64,000 nucleotides of DNA from Gaiella sp. (GCA_027493885.1 JAOSJZ010000001.1:186001-250000); one strand, 5' to 3'; counted from the first letter of the stretch, positions 43,510-53,486 are shown. Numbers and translations: made by a program. The notes: a model not told the origin generated them from the letters alone.

Positions 43510-44076
43510 GTGGCTCGGTCTCCGCGCATCGGCGTTCTTGCCCTGCAAGGGGCGTTTCGCGAGCATGCGCGCGCGCTCCGGCGTGCGGGCGCCGACGTCG
43601 TCGAGGTGCGCCGGCCGGAGCAGCTCGACGGGCTCGACGGGCTCGTCATCCCGGGTGGCGAGTCGACGACGATCGCGAAGCTCGCGGCCGGGTACGGCCT
43701 CGACGAGGCGATCCGGGCGTTCGAGCGGCCGGTCTTCGGTACCTGTGCGGGAATGATCCTCGTCGACCGCGCCCACCTCGGGCTCGCGGACCTCGAGGTC
43801 GACCGGAACGCCTACGGCAGGCAGGTCGCGAGCTTCGAGGCCGATCTCGAGCTCGGCGACGGCGAGGCTCCGTTCCGCGGCGTCTTCATCCGCGCGCCGC
43901 GCGTTCGCGACGTCGGGGCGGGTGTGGAGGTGCTAGCCGAGCTGGGCGGCGAGCCGGTGCTGCTCCGCGACGGCCGCGTGCTCGTTGCCGCGTTCCATCC
44001 CGAGCTGACGGACGACCTGCGGGTCCACGAACGATTCCTCGAGCTTGTGACGGAGGCGACGAGTGTCAGGGCATAG
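43510..44076 (+). CDS. pdxT: Pyridoxal 5'-phosphate synthase glutaminase, PdxT subunit
   Basis: A 188-residue class I glutaminase starting at GTG 43510. [24 protein letters not shown], the nucleophile FGTCAGMIL and the FHPEL His-Glu pair are all present. It releases ammonia from glutamine and channels it to PdxS. The last 14 bases overlap the yebC start, linking vitamin B6 synthesis and the next gene in one transcript. Confidence 0.96.
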   Translation: MARSPRIGVLALQGAFREHARALRRAGADVVEVRRPEQLDGLDGLVIPGGESTTIAKLAAGYGLDEAIRAFERPVFGTCAGMILVDRAHLGLADLEVDRNAYGRQVASFEADLELGDGEAPFRGVFIRAPRVRDVGAGVEVLAELGGEPVLLRDGRVLVAAFHPELTDDLRVHERFLELVTEATSVRA

Positions 44077-44818
44077 CAAGTGGTCGACGATCAAGCACAA
44101 GAAGGGCGCCGCCGACGCGAGGCGCGGCAAGCTCTTCTCGAAGCTCTCGCGCGCGATCATGGTCGCGGCGAAGGAAGGCGGGTCGGATCCCGGCTCGAAC
44201 CTCGCGCTGCAGAACGCGATCGAGAAGGCGCGCTCGTACTCGATGCCGAAGGACAACATCCAGCGCGCGATCGCGAAGGGGACGGGCGAGGGGACCGACG
44301 GCGCCGCCTTCGAGACCGTCGTCTACGAGGGCTACGGGCCGGAGGGCGTCGCCGTCATCGTCGAGGCGCTCACCGACAACCGCAACCGCACGGCCTCGGA
44401 GGTGCGGCACCTGTTCACCAAGCACGGCGGGAACCTCGGCGCGACGGGCGCCGTCGCGTGGCAGTTCGAGCGGCGCGGCGTCGTCCTCGTCGGGGCCGAA
44501 GGCGTCGACGAGGACGAGCTCGTGCTCGCGGCCGCGGACGCCGGCGCGGACGACGTCGAGCTCGACGACACCACCTTCGTCGTCTCGTCGCCGCCGGAGC
44601 AGCTCTCTGCCGTCCGCTCGGCGCTCGAGTCGGTGGGGTACGTGCTCCAGTCGGTCGAGCTCTCGCTGGTCCCGAAGACGACCGTCGCGATCGCCGACGA
44701 GTCGACCGCGAAGCAGGTCGTGCGCCTCGTCGAGGGCCTCGAGGAGAACGACGACGTCCAGGACGTCTACGCGAACTTCGACATCCCCGACGCCGTGCTG
44801 GAGGCCGTGGCGGGCTGA
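44063..44818 (+). CDS. yebC: YebC/PmpR family regulator (TACO1-like)
   Basis: A 251-residue protein starting at GTG 44063 with [45 protein letters not shown]-like [16 protein letters not shown], and [17 protein letters not shown], all family hallmarks. Members act in translation of proline-rich stretches or as transcription regulators; in many bacteria yebC precedes ruvC. That order is preserved here with only a small cupin gene inserted on the other strand. Confidence 0.96.
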   Translation: MSGHSKWSTIKHKKGAADARRGKLFSKLSRAIMVAAKEGGSDPGSNLALQNAIEKARSYSMPKDNIQRAIAKGTGEGTDGAAFETVVYEGYGPEGVAVIVEALTDNRNRTASEVRHLFTKHGGNLGATGAVAWQFERRGVVLVGAEGVDEDELVLAAADAGADDVELDDTTFVVSSPPEQLSAVRSALESVGYVLQSVELSLVPKTTVAIADESTAKQVVRLVEGLEENDDVQDVYANFDIPDAVLEAVAG

Positions 44819-44831
44819 GCCGTGCAGCGCC

Positions 44832-44903
44832 TCCGACTTCGGTCGGACACCTACGGCGTGGGCTGCGTGTCGGCGTCAGGTGTCGGACTGAAGTCCGACA
44901 CCT
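44832..44903. repeat. Palindromic repeat pair after yebC
   Basis: TCCGAC-TTCG-GTCGGA (44832-44847) is a short hairpin. AGGTGTCGGACT-GA-AGTCCGACACCT (44878-44903) is a near-perfect 12-bp palindrome sharing GTCGGAC with the first. The second encodes the last codons of the cupin gene on the minus strand. Together they look like a REP-type element that also serves as a terminator. Confidence 0.6.
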
Positions 44904-45235
44904 GTGCGGAAGTCGGTCATCCCGAGCCCGCCCCGCCTGCGGTGGACGGTCAGGCAGCGCAGCCCGTCGGGCCCGGCGCCGACGCTTCGTCGCGCCCCGC
45001 GGGGAACGATCGCGAGGGTACCCGGCGCGAGCGCGTGCTCCGCCCCGTCGACCGCGAGCGTCCCCGAGCCGGCGAGCACGACGAGCGCCACGTCGCGCCC
45101 CTCGTTGACGTGCTCGGGCTGGCCCTCCCCGGCGCGCCAGACGAGCAACGTCGCGTTCAGCTCCTCGCTCGCGGTGCCCCAGGCGGGGCCGCGCCCCTCG
45201 AGCGCCGTCAGGTCGACGATCTCCACGACCGGCAC
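44876..45235 (-). CDS. Small cupin-domain protein
   Basis: A 119-residue single cupin barrel starting at GTG 45235 (or 45226). AWGTASEELNATLLVWRAGEG is the first half, PEHVNEGRDVALVVLAGSGTL the metal-motif region, where only one His remains, and LAPGTLAIVPRGARRSV the second half. Metal binding may be weak. It lies antisense between yebC and ruvC; its C-terminus is built from a palindromic repeat. Substrate unknown. Confidence 0.75.
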   Translation of the reverse strand: MPVVEIVDLTALEGRGPAWGTASEELNATLLVWRAGEGQPEHVNEGRDVALVVLAGSGTLAVDGAEHALAPGTLAIVPRGARRSVGAGPDGLRCLTVHRRRGGLGMTDFRTGVGLQSDT

Positions 45236-45269
45236 CGTAGTCGTCCGAGGTGCCGCGTACCCTCTGCAC

Positions 45270-45758
45270 GTGAAGGTCCTCGGCATCGACCCAGGGACGG
45301 CTGCGTGCGGGTACGGGATCGTCCACGAAAGCGACGGGCGCCTCGGGGCTGTTGCCCACGGGTGCTGGACGTCGGGCGCCAGAGAGCGCCCCGAGCACCG
45401 GCTGCGGACGATCTTCGAGGGGGTCACCACGCTCATCGGGGAGCACGCCCCGGACGCCGTGGCCCTGGAGGAGTCGTTCGTCGGTGCCGACGCCCGCATC
45501 GCGCTCTTCGTCGGGCAGGCACGCGGCGCCGCGCTCGTCGCGGCCGCAGCGGCAGGGGTCGCGTGCACCGAGTACGCGCCCGCGCGGGTCAAGCAGGCGG
45601 TGTGCGGCTACGGGCGCGCGGACAAGGGGCAGGTCGCGCGGATGGTGCGGATGCTGCTCTCCCTGGATGCGGAGCCCGAGACCTCCCACGAGGCCGACGC
45701 CCTTGCGGTCGCGATCTGCCACGCCTCGATGCCTCCGCTCGCGCGGCTCGCGTCGTGA
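45270..45758 (+). CDS. ruvC: Holliday junction endonuclease RuvC
   Basis: A 162-residue resolvase starting at GTG 45270. The acidic active site is seen as GIDPGT (Asp7), LEESFVG (Glu) and SHEADALAVAICH. In the last motif the first acidic residue is replaced by His, the same variant known from the Thermus enzyme, so activity is expected. It cleaves four-way junctions after RuvAB branch migration. ruvA follows 10 bases later. Confidence 0.94.
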   Translation: MKVLGIDPGTAACGYGIVHESDGRLGAVAHGCWTSGARERPEHRLRTIFEGVTTLIGEHAPDAVALEESFVGADARIALFVGQARGAALVAAAAAGVACTEYAPARVKQAVCGYGRADKGQVARMVRMLLSLDAEPETSHEADALAVAICHASMPPLARLAS

Positions 45759-45768
45759 GGCGGCTGGC

Positions 45769-46344
45769 GTGATCGCGCGGCTCAGAGGACGGCCCGCGGG
45801 GCGCTCCGCGGACGGGCTCGTGCTCGACGTCAACGGCGTCGGCTACCTCGTGGCAGCGACCCCGGCGGTGCTGCGCCGGGCGACCCCGGGCGGGGAGCTG
45901 ACCGTCGAGACATACCTGCACGTGCGCGAGGACGCGCTGCAGCTCTACGGCTTCGCCGACGCCGAGGAGCGCGAGTTGTTCGTCCACCTGCTGACCGTCT
46001 CCGGCGTCGGGCCGAAGGTCGCCCTCGCCGTCGTCTCCGGCTCTCCCGCCGCCGAGCTGCGCCGGGCGATCGCGCTCGGCGACCACGCGCGCTTCCAGGC
46101 GATCCCCGGGATCGGCAAGAAGACCGCCGAGCGGATCGTGCTCGAGCTCAGGGAGAAGCTCGGCGCGGCCGCCGAGCCCGCGCTCGCCGCGGTCGCCGAC
46201 ACGCCGGGCCACCTCGTCGCGCGCGACGCGCTCGTCGAGCTCGGCTACTCCGTCGTCGACGCCGAGCGGGCGCTCGCCGACGTCGATCCCGAGCTGCCGG
46301 CGGAGGAGCGCGTCCGGCTGGCGTTGCGGGGAGCTGCGGCATGA
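45769..46344 (+). CDS. ruvA: Holliday junction DNA helicase subunit RuvA
   Basis: A 191-residue protein from GTG 45769. The N-terminal OB-fold ([28 protein letters not shown]), the two helix-hairpin-helix motifs ([13 protein letters not shown] and [16 protein letters not shown]) and a C-terminal RuvB-binding domain are in order. It grips the four-way junction as a tetramer. The ruvB ATG overlaps its stop (ATGA). Confidence 0.95.
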   Translation: MIARLRGRPAGRSADGLVLDVNGVGYLVAATPAVLRRATPGGELTVETYLHVREDALQLYGFADAEERELFVHLLTVSGVGPKVALAVVSGSPAAELRRAIALGDHARFQAIPGIGKKTAERIVLELREKLGAAAEPALAAVADTPGHLVARDALVELGYSVVDAERALADVDPELPAEERVRLALRGAAA

Positions 46345-47345
46345 GCCAGTTCCTGGCGCCGGCGCTGCGGCCGGAGGAGGAAGAGGCCGAACGAACGCTG
46401 CGACCGCGGCGGCTCGACCACTTCGTCGGCCAGGAGCGGATCAAGGAGCAGCTCCGGATCGCGCTCGACGCGGCGAAGGGCCGCGCCGAGGCCCTCGACC
46501 ACGTCCTTCTCGCAGGCCCGCCGGGGCTCGGCAAGACGACGCTCGCGCAGATCGTCCGCGAGGAGCTCGGGGTCGGCTTGCGCACCGTGGCGGGCCCCGC
46601 GCTCGAGAAGAAGGACATCGCGGCGATCCTCACCGCGCTCGAGCCGCGGGACGTTCTCTTCGTCGACGAGATCCACCGGCTCAACCGCTCGGCGGAGGAG
46701 ATCCTCTACCCGGCGCTCGAGGACTTCCGCCTCGACATCGTCTTCGGGCAGGGGGCGGCGGCACGCACGCTGACGCTCGACCTGCCGCCGTTCACGCTCG
46801 TCGGGGCGACGACGCGCACCGGCCTGCTCACGACACCGCTCCGCGACCGCTTCGGCATGACCTTCCGGCTCGGCTTCTACGACCCTGGCCAGCTCGGGAC
46901 GATCGTACGCCGCTCGGCCGGGATCCTCGGCGTCGAGATCGCCGACGACGCGGCAGAGGAGATCGCCTCGCGCTCGCGCGGAACGCCGCGCATCGCGAAC
47001 CGGATCCTGCGCCGCGTCCGCGACGTCGCCGAGGTTCGGCACGCCGGCGCGATCACGACGGCGGTCGCGCGGGAGGCGCTCGAGCTTCTCGAGGTAGACG
47101 CCCGGGGGCTCGAGCGGATCGACCGCGAGCTGCTCGAAGCGGTGGCCTTGAAGTTCGGCGGCGGGCCGGTGGGCCTCTCGACGCTCGCGGTCGCGCTCGG
47201 CGAGGAGACCGACACGATCGAGGACGTCTACGAGCCGTACCTCTTGCAGCTCGGGTTCCTGCAGCGGACGCCGCGCGGGCGGGTGATCACCGAGCTCGGC
47301 CGCACGCATATCGGGTCGGCGCGGGACGAGGCCAGCCTCTTCTGA
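46341..47345 (+). CDS. ruvB: Holliday junction DNA helicase motor RuvB
   Basis: A 334-residue AAA+ ATPase. [18 protein letters not shown] opens the domain, Walker A is [12 protein letters not shown], Walker B is [10 protein letters not shown], and [19 protein letters not shown] is the sensor-1/arginine-finger region; the C-terminal winged helix has [14 protein letters not shown]. It drives branch migration with RuvA. Full length. Confidence 0.96.
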   Translation: MSQFLAPALRPEEEEAERTLRPRRLDHFVGQERIKEQLRIALDAAKGRAEALDHVLLAGPPGLGKTTLAQIVREELGVGLRTVAGPALEKKDIAAILTALEPRDVLFVDEIHRLNRSAEEILYPALEDFRLDIVFGQGAAARTLTLDLPPFTLVGATTRTGLLTTPLRDRFGMTFRLGFYDPGQLGTIVRRSAGILGVEIADDAAEEIASRSRGTPRIANRILRRVRDVAEVRHAGAITTAVAREALELLEVDARGLERIDRELLEAVALKFGGGPVGLSTLAVALGEETDTIEDVYEPYLLQLGFLQRTPRGRVITELGRTHIGSARDEASLF

Positions 47346-47395
47346 GCGGCTGGGGGCTGAGGCGCCTGAGGTCTGGTCGGGCCTGGCGCCCGCAG

Positions 47396-47487
47396 GGTGC
47401 CTGACCCCGGTGGCGCTTCCGCGTGGTCGCTCGCGCTGTGCTCGTCAGCGTGTCGCTGGGGACAGGCACCTGGCGGTGCCAGTCCCC
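47396..47487. repeat. Inverted repeat cluster between ruvB and the next gene
   Basis: GGTGCCTGACCCC (47396-47408) and GGGGACAGGCACC (47458-47470) are inverted copies with one mismatch, 49 bases apart. A third related block, GGTGCCAGTCCCC, follows at 47475-47487. Repeats of this type are dispersed in many bacterial genomes; here the last block reaches the stop codon of the minus-strand gene. Confidence 0.6.
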
Positions 47488-47948
47488 TACCCGCGGAACT
47501 GGACGGCGCGCCACGACGGGATCGGGGCGAGCTCGAGCAGCGCGCGCCGGCCGGCCGGCTCCGCGTACGCGAACTCGCCGCTCGCGTCCTCCCACACGAC
47601 GTCGAGGAGCCCCTCCTTGACGCGGTGGTCGAGGTAGGCGCCGCGAAAGACGAGCTTGCGGAGCCAGTAGACGAGGGACTCGCCCTCGATGAGCGAGACG
47701 CGCTCCCAATGGCGGACGAGGTACGCCCCGAGCGGGCTCCGGGGCTCGGCGATACGGCCGTCCGCCGCGAGCTCGACGAGGTCGGCGATCTCGTCCTCCT
47801 CGAGGTCGTTCGACCGCACGAGCCCGAGCTTGACGGCTGCCGCCGCGACGCGCTCCTCGAAGTCCCGGGAGCGGAACGAGAACGCGTACCCGAGGAACTC
47901 GAGCAGGTAGTCGTCGCCGGACGTGTAGTTCGACGCGCCGTCCGCCAT
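47487..47948 (-). CDS. Hypothetical protein
   Basis: A 153-residue soluble protein that I cannot assign. It is rich in aromatic and acidic residues (DDYLLEFLGYAFSFRSRDFEE, LGAYLVRHWERVSLIEGESL, VYWLRKLVFRGAYLDHRV) and has a clear mixed helix-strand pattern without signal or membrane segment. ATG 47948 is divergent from a small membrane protein gene 23 bases away. Confidence 0.72.
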   Translation of the reverse strand: MADGASNYTSGDDYLLEFLGYAFSFRSRDFEERVAAAAVKLGLVRSNDLEEDEIADLVELAADGRIAEPRSPLGAYLVRHWERVSLIEGESLVYWLRKLVFRGAYLDHRVKEGLLDVVWEDASGEFAYAEPAGRRALLELAPIPSWRAVQFRG

Positions 47949-47971
47949 GCATCGCAGGCTAGCCTCATACC

Positions 47972-48181
47972 GTGAAGAATCGAGGGGTCCTGATCGGGGC
48001 CGTCGTCGCCGTCCTCGCCATCTGGCTCGTCGGCGCGGCGGTGACGAAGTACTCGCTCGAGCAGATGGCGTTGTTCGCGCCGCTCGCGGTCTGTGTCCTC
48101 GGCGCGACGGCCGCCGTCGTGATGCTCTGGGTGAAGGTGATCCTCCAGCTTCGTCGCGAGCGCCACGAGCGGCGCGCATAG
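47972..48181 (+). CDS. Small two-helix membrane protein
   Basis: A 69-residue protein from GTG 47972 with two helices (VLIGAVVAVLAIWLVGAAV and FAPLAVCVLGATAAVVMLW) and a basic tail (LQLRRERHERRA). No family recognised. It is divergent from the preceding hypothetical gene. Confidence 0.62.
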   Translation: MKNRGVLIGAVVAVLAIWLVGAAVTKYSLEQMALFAPLAVCVLGATAAVVMLWVKVILQLRRERHERRA

Positions 48182-48277
48182 GCAGCCGGCAACCGCGCAG
48201 GCGGCCGGCGAAGAGGTAGTTGCGACCGCGAAGGCGGGCACCACGGAGGCCCCGACGTAGGGGCGGGGGATCGAGCG

Positions 48278-48300
48278 GCGGGAATCCTGCCGATTCCCGC
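48278..48300 (+). terminator. Hairpin upstream of recJ
   Basis: GCGGGAATC (48278-48286) and GATTCCCGC (48292-48300) pair perfectly around CTGCC. It probably separates the small membrane gene from recJ. Two CGTACCGTC copies lie between it and the recJ ATG. Confidence 0.5.
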
Positions 48301-48347
48301 TTGCGGGGCACGTACCGTCCGACGGTGCCCGTACCGTCGGGTGGGCG

Positions 48348-50226
48348 ATGCAGGACGGCCGCTGGATCACCCGACCGTGCGACTGGAGCGGCGTCCAGGC
48401 GCTGGCCGAGGCGCTCGACGTCAGCGACACGCTCGCCACGGTGCTCGTTCGTCGCGGGCTGCGCGACCCGGCCGACGCGAGCGCGTTCCTCGCCGCCGAG
48501 CCTCCCGGCCACGATCCCTCGACGCTCGGCGACATCACGGTCGCGGTCGAGCGCATTCGGGCCGCGGTGGCAGCCCGCGAGCGCATCTGCGTCCACGGCG
48601 ACTACGACGTCGACGGCATCTCCGCCACGGCGGTCGCCGTGCTCGTGCTGCGCGAGCTCGGCGCGAACGTCGAATTCCGGCTGCCGAGCCGCTTCGAGGA
48701 GGGCTACGGCCTGGCGGCCGGGACGATCGAGCAGCTCGCTGCCGACGGCGTCGACCTCGTCCTCACCGTCGACTGCGGGATCACCGCCGTGGACGAAGTC
48801 GCGCGCGCGCGCGAGCTCGGGGTCGACGTGATCGTCACCGACCATCACCGGCCGGGCGAGACGCTGCCGGACTGCCCGATCGTCGCGACCCGACCGTCGG
48901 CGTACCCGTTCCCCGAGCTCTGTGGCGCGGGGGTCGTCCACACGCTCGCCCGCGCCCTCCTCGGTGACGACCACCCCGCGGTCGCGCGCGTCCTCGACCT
49001 CGTCGCTCTGGCGACGATCGCCGACGTCGTGCCGCTCGTCGACGAGAACCGCGCGCTCGCGGCCGCCGGCCTGCGTGTGCTCGCGCGCACGGGACGGCCA
49101 GGGCTCCAGGAGCTGATGCGCGTGGCGCGCGTCGATCCGGCAGCGGTCGACGCGACCGCGGTCGCGTTCCGTCTCGCACCGCGCATCAACGCGGCCGGCC
49201 GGCTCGGGCGACCCGACGTCGCGCTCGAGCTCCTGCTCACCGAGGATCGCGCGCGGGCGCGGGAGCTCGCGGCCACGCTCGAGGAGCTGAACCGCGAGCG
49301 CCAAGGGGTCGAGGAGCGGATCCTCCGGGAGGCGGTAGCCGCCGTCGAGTCCTGGCCCGCCGAGACACGTGCCCGGCGCGGGTACGTGCTGTGGAACGAG
49401 GGTTGGCACGAGGGCGTCATCGGGATCGTCGCCTCGCGGCTCGTCGAGCGCTTTCACCGGCCCGTCGTGCTCGTCGCGCGGAGCGGCGAGGGCTGGAAGG
49501 GCTCGGGCCGGTCGATCTCCGACTTCGATCTCCACGGGGGGCTCGCCGCGTGCGCGGAACACCTCGCGCGGTTCGGCGGTCACCGCGCCGCAGCCGGCCT
49601 CACCGTCGCGACCGAGCAGCTGCAGCCGTTCGCGGACGCCTTCGGGCGCTACGCAGACACGGCGCTCGCCGACGCCGACCTGCGTCCCCTCACGACGGTC
49701 GACGCGATCGTTTCCCGCCGGTGCGCTGACTCTCGGCCTCGCGCAGGAGCTCGACCGGCTCGCGCCGTTCGGGCTGGGAAACCCCGAGCCGACCCTTCTC
49801 GTCGCGAGCGTGGAGGCAATGGGGGCGAGCACCGTGGGGGAGGGGAAGCACCTACGCTTCCGCGTCCGGCAGCGGGGGCGCGACGGCGGCTCCGCGATCG
49901 CCTTCGGTCTCGGGCCGCAGCTCGACCGGCTCCAGCGCTCCGCCCGCATCGACGTCGCGTTCCGCCTCAAGGAGAACCGCTGGAACGGCACCGTGGCGCC
50001 GCAGCTCGTCGTCCGGCGCGTGTTCGACGCTCCGGTCGCGTACGACGAGCTTCGCGAGTGGCTCGCCGGCGAGTGGCGCGCCGGTGAGGATGCCTGGTCG
50101 CCCGACGCGCGCCGCATCTTCACGGAGCTCGGCCTCGTCGACGGCGCAACGCGTCAGCTGCTCGAGTCCGAGAGCTTCCGCGCGCTGCTCGAGCGCACGG
50201 GCGTCGAGCTTCCAGAAGCGGCGTAG
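48348..50226 (+). pseudogene. recJ: Single-stranded-DNA exonuclease RecJ, one-base frameshift
   Basis: About 625 residues of a standard RecJ. The DHH phosphoesterase motifs are intact: CVHGDYDVDG, LTVDCGI, VTDHHRPG and RINAAGRLG; the DHHA1 motif GGHRAAAGLT and the OB domain follow. At 49711-49713 one extra T throws the frame; removing it reads VPAGALTLGLAQEL and the rest continues to the end. Because recJ is a core repair gene and everything else is perfect, a sequencing error is the likeliest explanation. Confidence 0.88.
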
Positions 50227-50271
50227 CCCCGGGGGCACGGCTTCCGCGCCGCGCGCCCCGGGGACGATCTC

Positions 50272-50778
50272 CTAGGCGTCCGCCTGGTGGTGCGCCTCGA
50301 CGAACCAGAGATGCTTGTCGATGGTGCGCGAGATCTCGGTGAACATGTCCGAGGTGTCCATGTCGCCGAGCTCCGAGTCGGCTGTGTCGATCGCCTCGCG
50401 GACCGCGGCGCCGTAGACCGCCAGCCGGTCGGCGACGACGTTGACGGTGTCCGGGCCGGTGGTCGCGTCGAGCGGGTACTCCTCGAGCGCCGATGCCTTG
50501 GCGGCCATCCGCACCGTTCCGGTCGCGAGCCCCCCGAGCGAGGTCGCCCGCTCGGCGATCTCGTCGGCGAACTCGAGCACGCTCTCCGCGACGGTGTCGT
50601 ACAGCTCGTGCAGCTGGATGAAGTCCGGGCCCTTGACGTTCCAGTGAGCCTGCTTGAGCTGGCTGTAGAGATCGAACGTGTCCGCGAGGCGCGCGTTCAG
50701 GAGCTCGACGAGCTGCTCGCGGCTCTCGGCCGGGAGGTCGTTGCGGGTCTCGAACATAGTGCGGGTCTTCGTCGCCAT
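50272..50778 (-). CDS. dps: Dps-family ferritin-like DNA-protecting protein
   Basis: A 168-residue four-helix protein from ATG 50778, preceded by GGAGGAG. LKQAHWNVKGPDFIQLHELYD and AESVLEFADEIAERATSLGG supply the inter-subunit ferroxidase His, Asp and Glu. Dps dodecamers oxidise and store iron with peroxide and can coat DNA. The gene is monocistronic, convergent with recJ. Lysine content at the N-terminus (MATKTRT) is modest, so DNA binding is uncertain. Confidence 0.92.
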   Translation of the reverse strand: MATKTRTMFETRNDLPAESREQLVELLNARLADTFDLYSQLKQAHWNVKGPDFIQLHELYDTVAESVLEFADEIAERATSLGGLATGTVRMAAKASALEEYPLDATTGPDTVNVVADRLAVYGAAVREAIDTADSELGDMDTSDMFTEISRTIDKHLWFVEAHHQADA

Positions 50779-50889
50779 GGTGCTCCTCCTCCTCGTGGGT
50801 GCCACGACAGCCTCGCTCCCGGCGCGCGTCTGCGCGCCGGGGAATCACCGTAGTCGTACCCGGATGCGAGCCGGCTCAATCCCGCGAGG

Positions 50890-50970
50890 TCAGCGGCGTG
50901 CGGAGGCGGCGAGCGCGACGAGCATGCGGCGCAGGCGCCGCCGCTCGAGGTAGCTCCGCAGAAGCCCCAT
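50890..50970 (-). CDS. Possible 26-residue basic peptide
   Basis: A minus-strand frame from ATG 50970 reads MGLLRSYLERRRLRRMLVA and ends SARR. It is strongly basic and amphipathic, but has no ribosome site, and base composition could produce it by chance. The rest of 50779-51050 shows no gene. Confidence 0.2.
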   Translation of the reverse strand: MGLLRSYLERRRLRRMLVALAASARR

Positions 50971-51050
50971 GATCTTGATCGTTCGTCCGCGTCTCCGTCC
51001 TTCCTTCCCCCCTTGGGGGAACTCGAGCCGCCGGGCCGTACACTGGGTCC

Positions 51051-53261
51051 ATGGCGGTCGTCGGCACCGAGCAGCACCACGAGGGCCTCGTCGAGGAGCT
51101 GCTGGCCAGCATCGAGCCGTACAACCCCGGTGTCGACCGCGACCTCATCCGGCGTGCGTTCGAGACGGCCGAGGAGCGCCACCGCGGCCAGCTCCGCCGC
51201 TCGGGCGAGGACTTCATCCACCACCCGTACGGTGTCGCGCGCGTCTGCGCCGAGCTCCATCTCGACGAGCAGACGATCGCGGCGGCGCTGCTCCACGACG
51301 TCGTCGAGGACACCGACGCCGAGCTGGACGACCTCCGCGTGGAGTTCGGCGCCGAGATCGCCCAGCTCGTCGAGGGCGTCACGAAGCTGACCCGGATCCA
51401 GTTCTCGAGCCGTGAGCAGGCCGAGGCGGAGAACTACCGGAAGATGATCGTCGCGATGGCCCAGGACGTGCGGGTCATCCTGATCAAGCTCGCCGACCGG
51501 CTGCACAACATGCGGACGATCGAGTACCTCGGCAAGCAGAAGCAGGTGCAGAAGGCGAAGGAGACGCTCGAGGTCTACGCGCCGCTCGCGCACCGTCTCG
51601 GGATCCACGCGCTGAAGTGGGAGCTCGAGGATCTGAGCTTCCAGGCGCTGCACCCGCGCAAATACGCGGAGATCAAGGCGATGGTCGCCGACCGGCGCGC
51701 CGACCGCGAAGCCCAGGTCGACCAGGCGGCGACGATCCTCTCACTCGAGCTCGAGAAGGCGGACATCCCGGCGACGATCTCCGGGCGCGCGAAGCACTTC
51801 TACTCGATCTACGACAAGATGGCCAAGAAGGGTCGCGAGTTCAACGAGATCTACGACCTCACCGCGATGCGGGTCATCGTCGACCGCTCGGGGGAGGAGG
51901 GGACGCGTGACTGCTACGGCGCGCTCGGGCTGATCCACTCGCTCTGGAAGCCGATGCCGGGACGGTTCAAGGACTTCATCGCGATGCCGAAGCTGAACCG
52001 CTACCGCTCGCTCCACACCACCGTGATCGGGCCGTCCGGGACGCCGCTCGAGATCCAGGTGCGGACGCGCGAGATGCACGAGGAGGCGGAGCTCGGCGTC
52101 GCCGCGCACTGGCTCTACAAGCGCGGCAAGGCGACGAAGGGCGACGACGAGTGGCTGACGTGGGTGCGTACGCTGATGGACTGGCAGGGCGACGAACAGG
52201 ACGCGGCCGAGTTCATGCGCGCGCTCCGCACAGACCTCTTCGACGACGAGGTGTACGTCTTCACGCCGAAGGGCGAGGTGAAGACCCTGCCCGCAGGTGC
52301 GAGCCCGATCGACTTCGCGTACGCGGTCCACACCGATGTCGGCCACCGCACGGTCGGGGCGAAGGTGAACGGTCGCATCGTCCCGCTCCACTATCACCTG
52401 AAGAACGGCGACTTCGTCGAGATCCTCACCTCGAAGTCGGGGCGCGGGCCCTCACGCGACTGGCTCTCCGTCGCCCGCTCGTCGCGCGCGCGCAACAAGA
52501 TCCGCCAGTGGTTCCAGCGCGAGACGCGCGGCGAGACCGAGCAGAAGGGCCGCGACGCGCTCGACCAGGCGCTCAAGGCGCAGAACCTGCCGTACCGCAA
52601 GCTCCAGGGCTCGAGCGTCCTCGCGTCGGTGATCCGCGACCTCGGGTTCAAGAAGGCCGAGGACTTCTATCTCGCGCTCGGCTCGGGGAAGATCGGCACG
52701 GGTCACGTCGTCAACAAGGTGCTCCAGCGCCTGAAGGTCGACGATGTCACCGACGAGCCGATCGTCACCGTCAAGCCTGCAGCGCGGAAGCGGATTGTCA
52801 CCGGGACCTCGCTCGGGGTCGTCGTGCCGGGCGTCGAGGACGTGCTCGTCCGGCTCGCGAAGTGCTGTACGCCGGTTCCCGGAGACGACATCAAGGGGTA
52901 TATCTCGCTGGGTCGGGGGATCACGATCCACCGCGCCGACTGCCCGAACGTCAAGGCGCTGATGCGAAACCCAGAGCGCTTCACGCCGGTCGAGTGGGAG
53001 GGCGGCACCGCGTCGTCGAGCTTCCGCGTCCAGATCGCCGTCGACGGCTGGGACCGCGCGAGATTCCTCGAGGACGTCGCCCGGACCTTCGCCGAGCACG
53101 GCGCGAACATCGTCTCCTACGGCGGCACCGTCGAGGACGGGATGGCGCGCAACTGGTACACGGTCGAGCTCGGCGACGTCAAGGCGCTCCGGTCGCTGCT
53201 CACCGCGCTCCGGAACCTGGACGCCGTCTTCGACGCCTACCGGATGACGCCCGGCGGTTGA
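51051..53261 (+). CDS. rel: Bifunctional (p)ppGpp synthetase/hydrolase Rel
   Basis: A 736-residue long RelA/SpoT homologue. The hydrolase HD site is AALLHDVVEDT with DFIHHPYGVARV; the synthetase site has YDLTAMRVIVD and LEIQVRT (Glu-x-Gln). A TGS domain (VYVFTPKGEVKTLPAGASPIDFAYAVH), a zinc-finger-like CCTPVPGD and a C-terminal ACT domain follow. It adjusts the stringent-response alarmone during starvation. All catalytic residues for both activities are present, as usual for actinobacteria. Confidence 0.96.
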   Translation: MAVVGTEQHHEGLVEELLASIEPYNPGVDRDLIRRAFETAEERHRGQLRRSGEDFIHHPYGVARVCAELHLDEQTIAAALLHDVVEDTDAELDDLRVEFGAEIAQLVEGVTKLTRIQFSSREQAEAENYRKMIVAMAQDVRVILIKLADRLHNMRTIEYLGKQKQVQKAKETLEVYAPLAHRLGIHALKWELEDLSFQALHPRKYAEIKAMVADRRADREAQVDQAATILSLELEKADIPATISGRAKHFYSIYDKMAKKGREFNEIYDLTAMRVIVDRSGEEGTRDCYGALGLIHSLWKPMPGRFKDFIAMPKLNRYRSLHTTVIGPSGTPLEIQVRTREMHEEAELGVAAHWLYKRGKATKGDDEWLTWVRTLMDWQGDEQDAAEFMRALRTDLFDDEVYVFTPKGEVKTLPAGASPIDFAYAVHTDVGHRTVGAKVNGRIVPLHYHLKNGDFVEILTSKSGRGPSRDWLSVARSSRARNKIRQWFQRETRGETEQKGRDALDQALKAQNLPYRKLQGSSVLASVIRDLGFKKAEDFYLALGSGKIGTGHVVNKVLQRLKVDDVTDEPIVTVKPAARKRIVTGTSLGVVVPGVEDVLVRLAKCCTPVPGDDIKGYISLGRGITIHRADCPNVKALMRNPERFTPVEWEGGTASSSFRVQIAVDGWDRARFLEDVARTFAEHGANIVSYGGTVEDGMARNWYTVELGDVKALRSLLTALRNLDAVFDAYRMTPGG

Positions 53262-53337
53262 ACGTGGAGGAACCCATGGTTCCCCCACGAGCCCCTCCTT
53301 CTGCGCAGCTACCCGAATGAGGTGAGATAGGCCTCCC

Positions 53338-53354
53338 GGCCGGCGGAGCCGGCC
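53338..53354 (+). terminator. Hairpin after rel
   Basis: GGCCGGC (53338-53344) and GCCGGCC (53348-53354) pair around GGA, followed by TT. It lies 77 bases after the rel stop. The remaining bases to 53486 hold only the ribosome site AAAGGAGG of the next gene. Confidence 0.5.
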
Positions 53355-53486
53355 TTCTGCCGCACAGCGTCGTGCCGCCGCGCGACGCCCAGACCGGCGC
53401 GCGCGGCGCGCAGCCTTGGCCTTGCCTGCTACGAACCTCGCCGGCCGCTGCGGTGTAGACGTGTCACACTTCCAAAGGAGGCTGTG

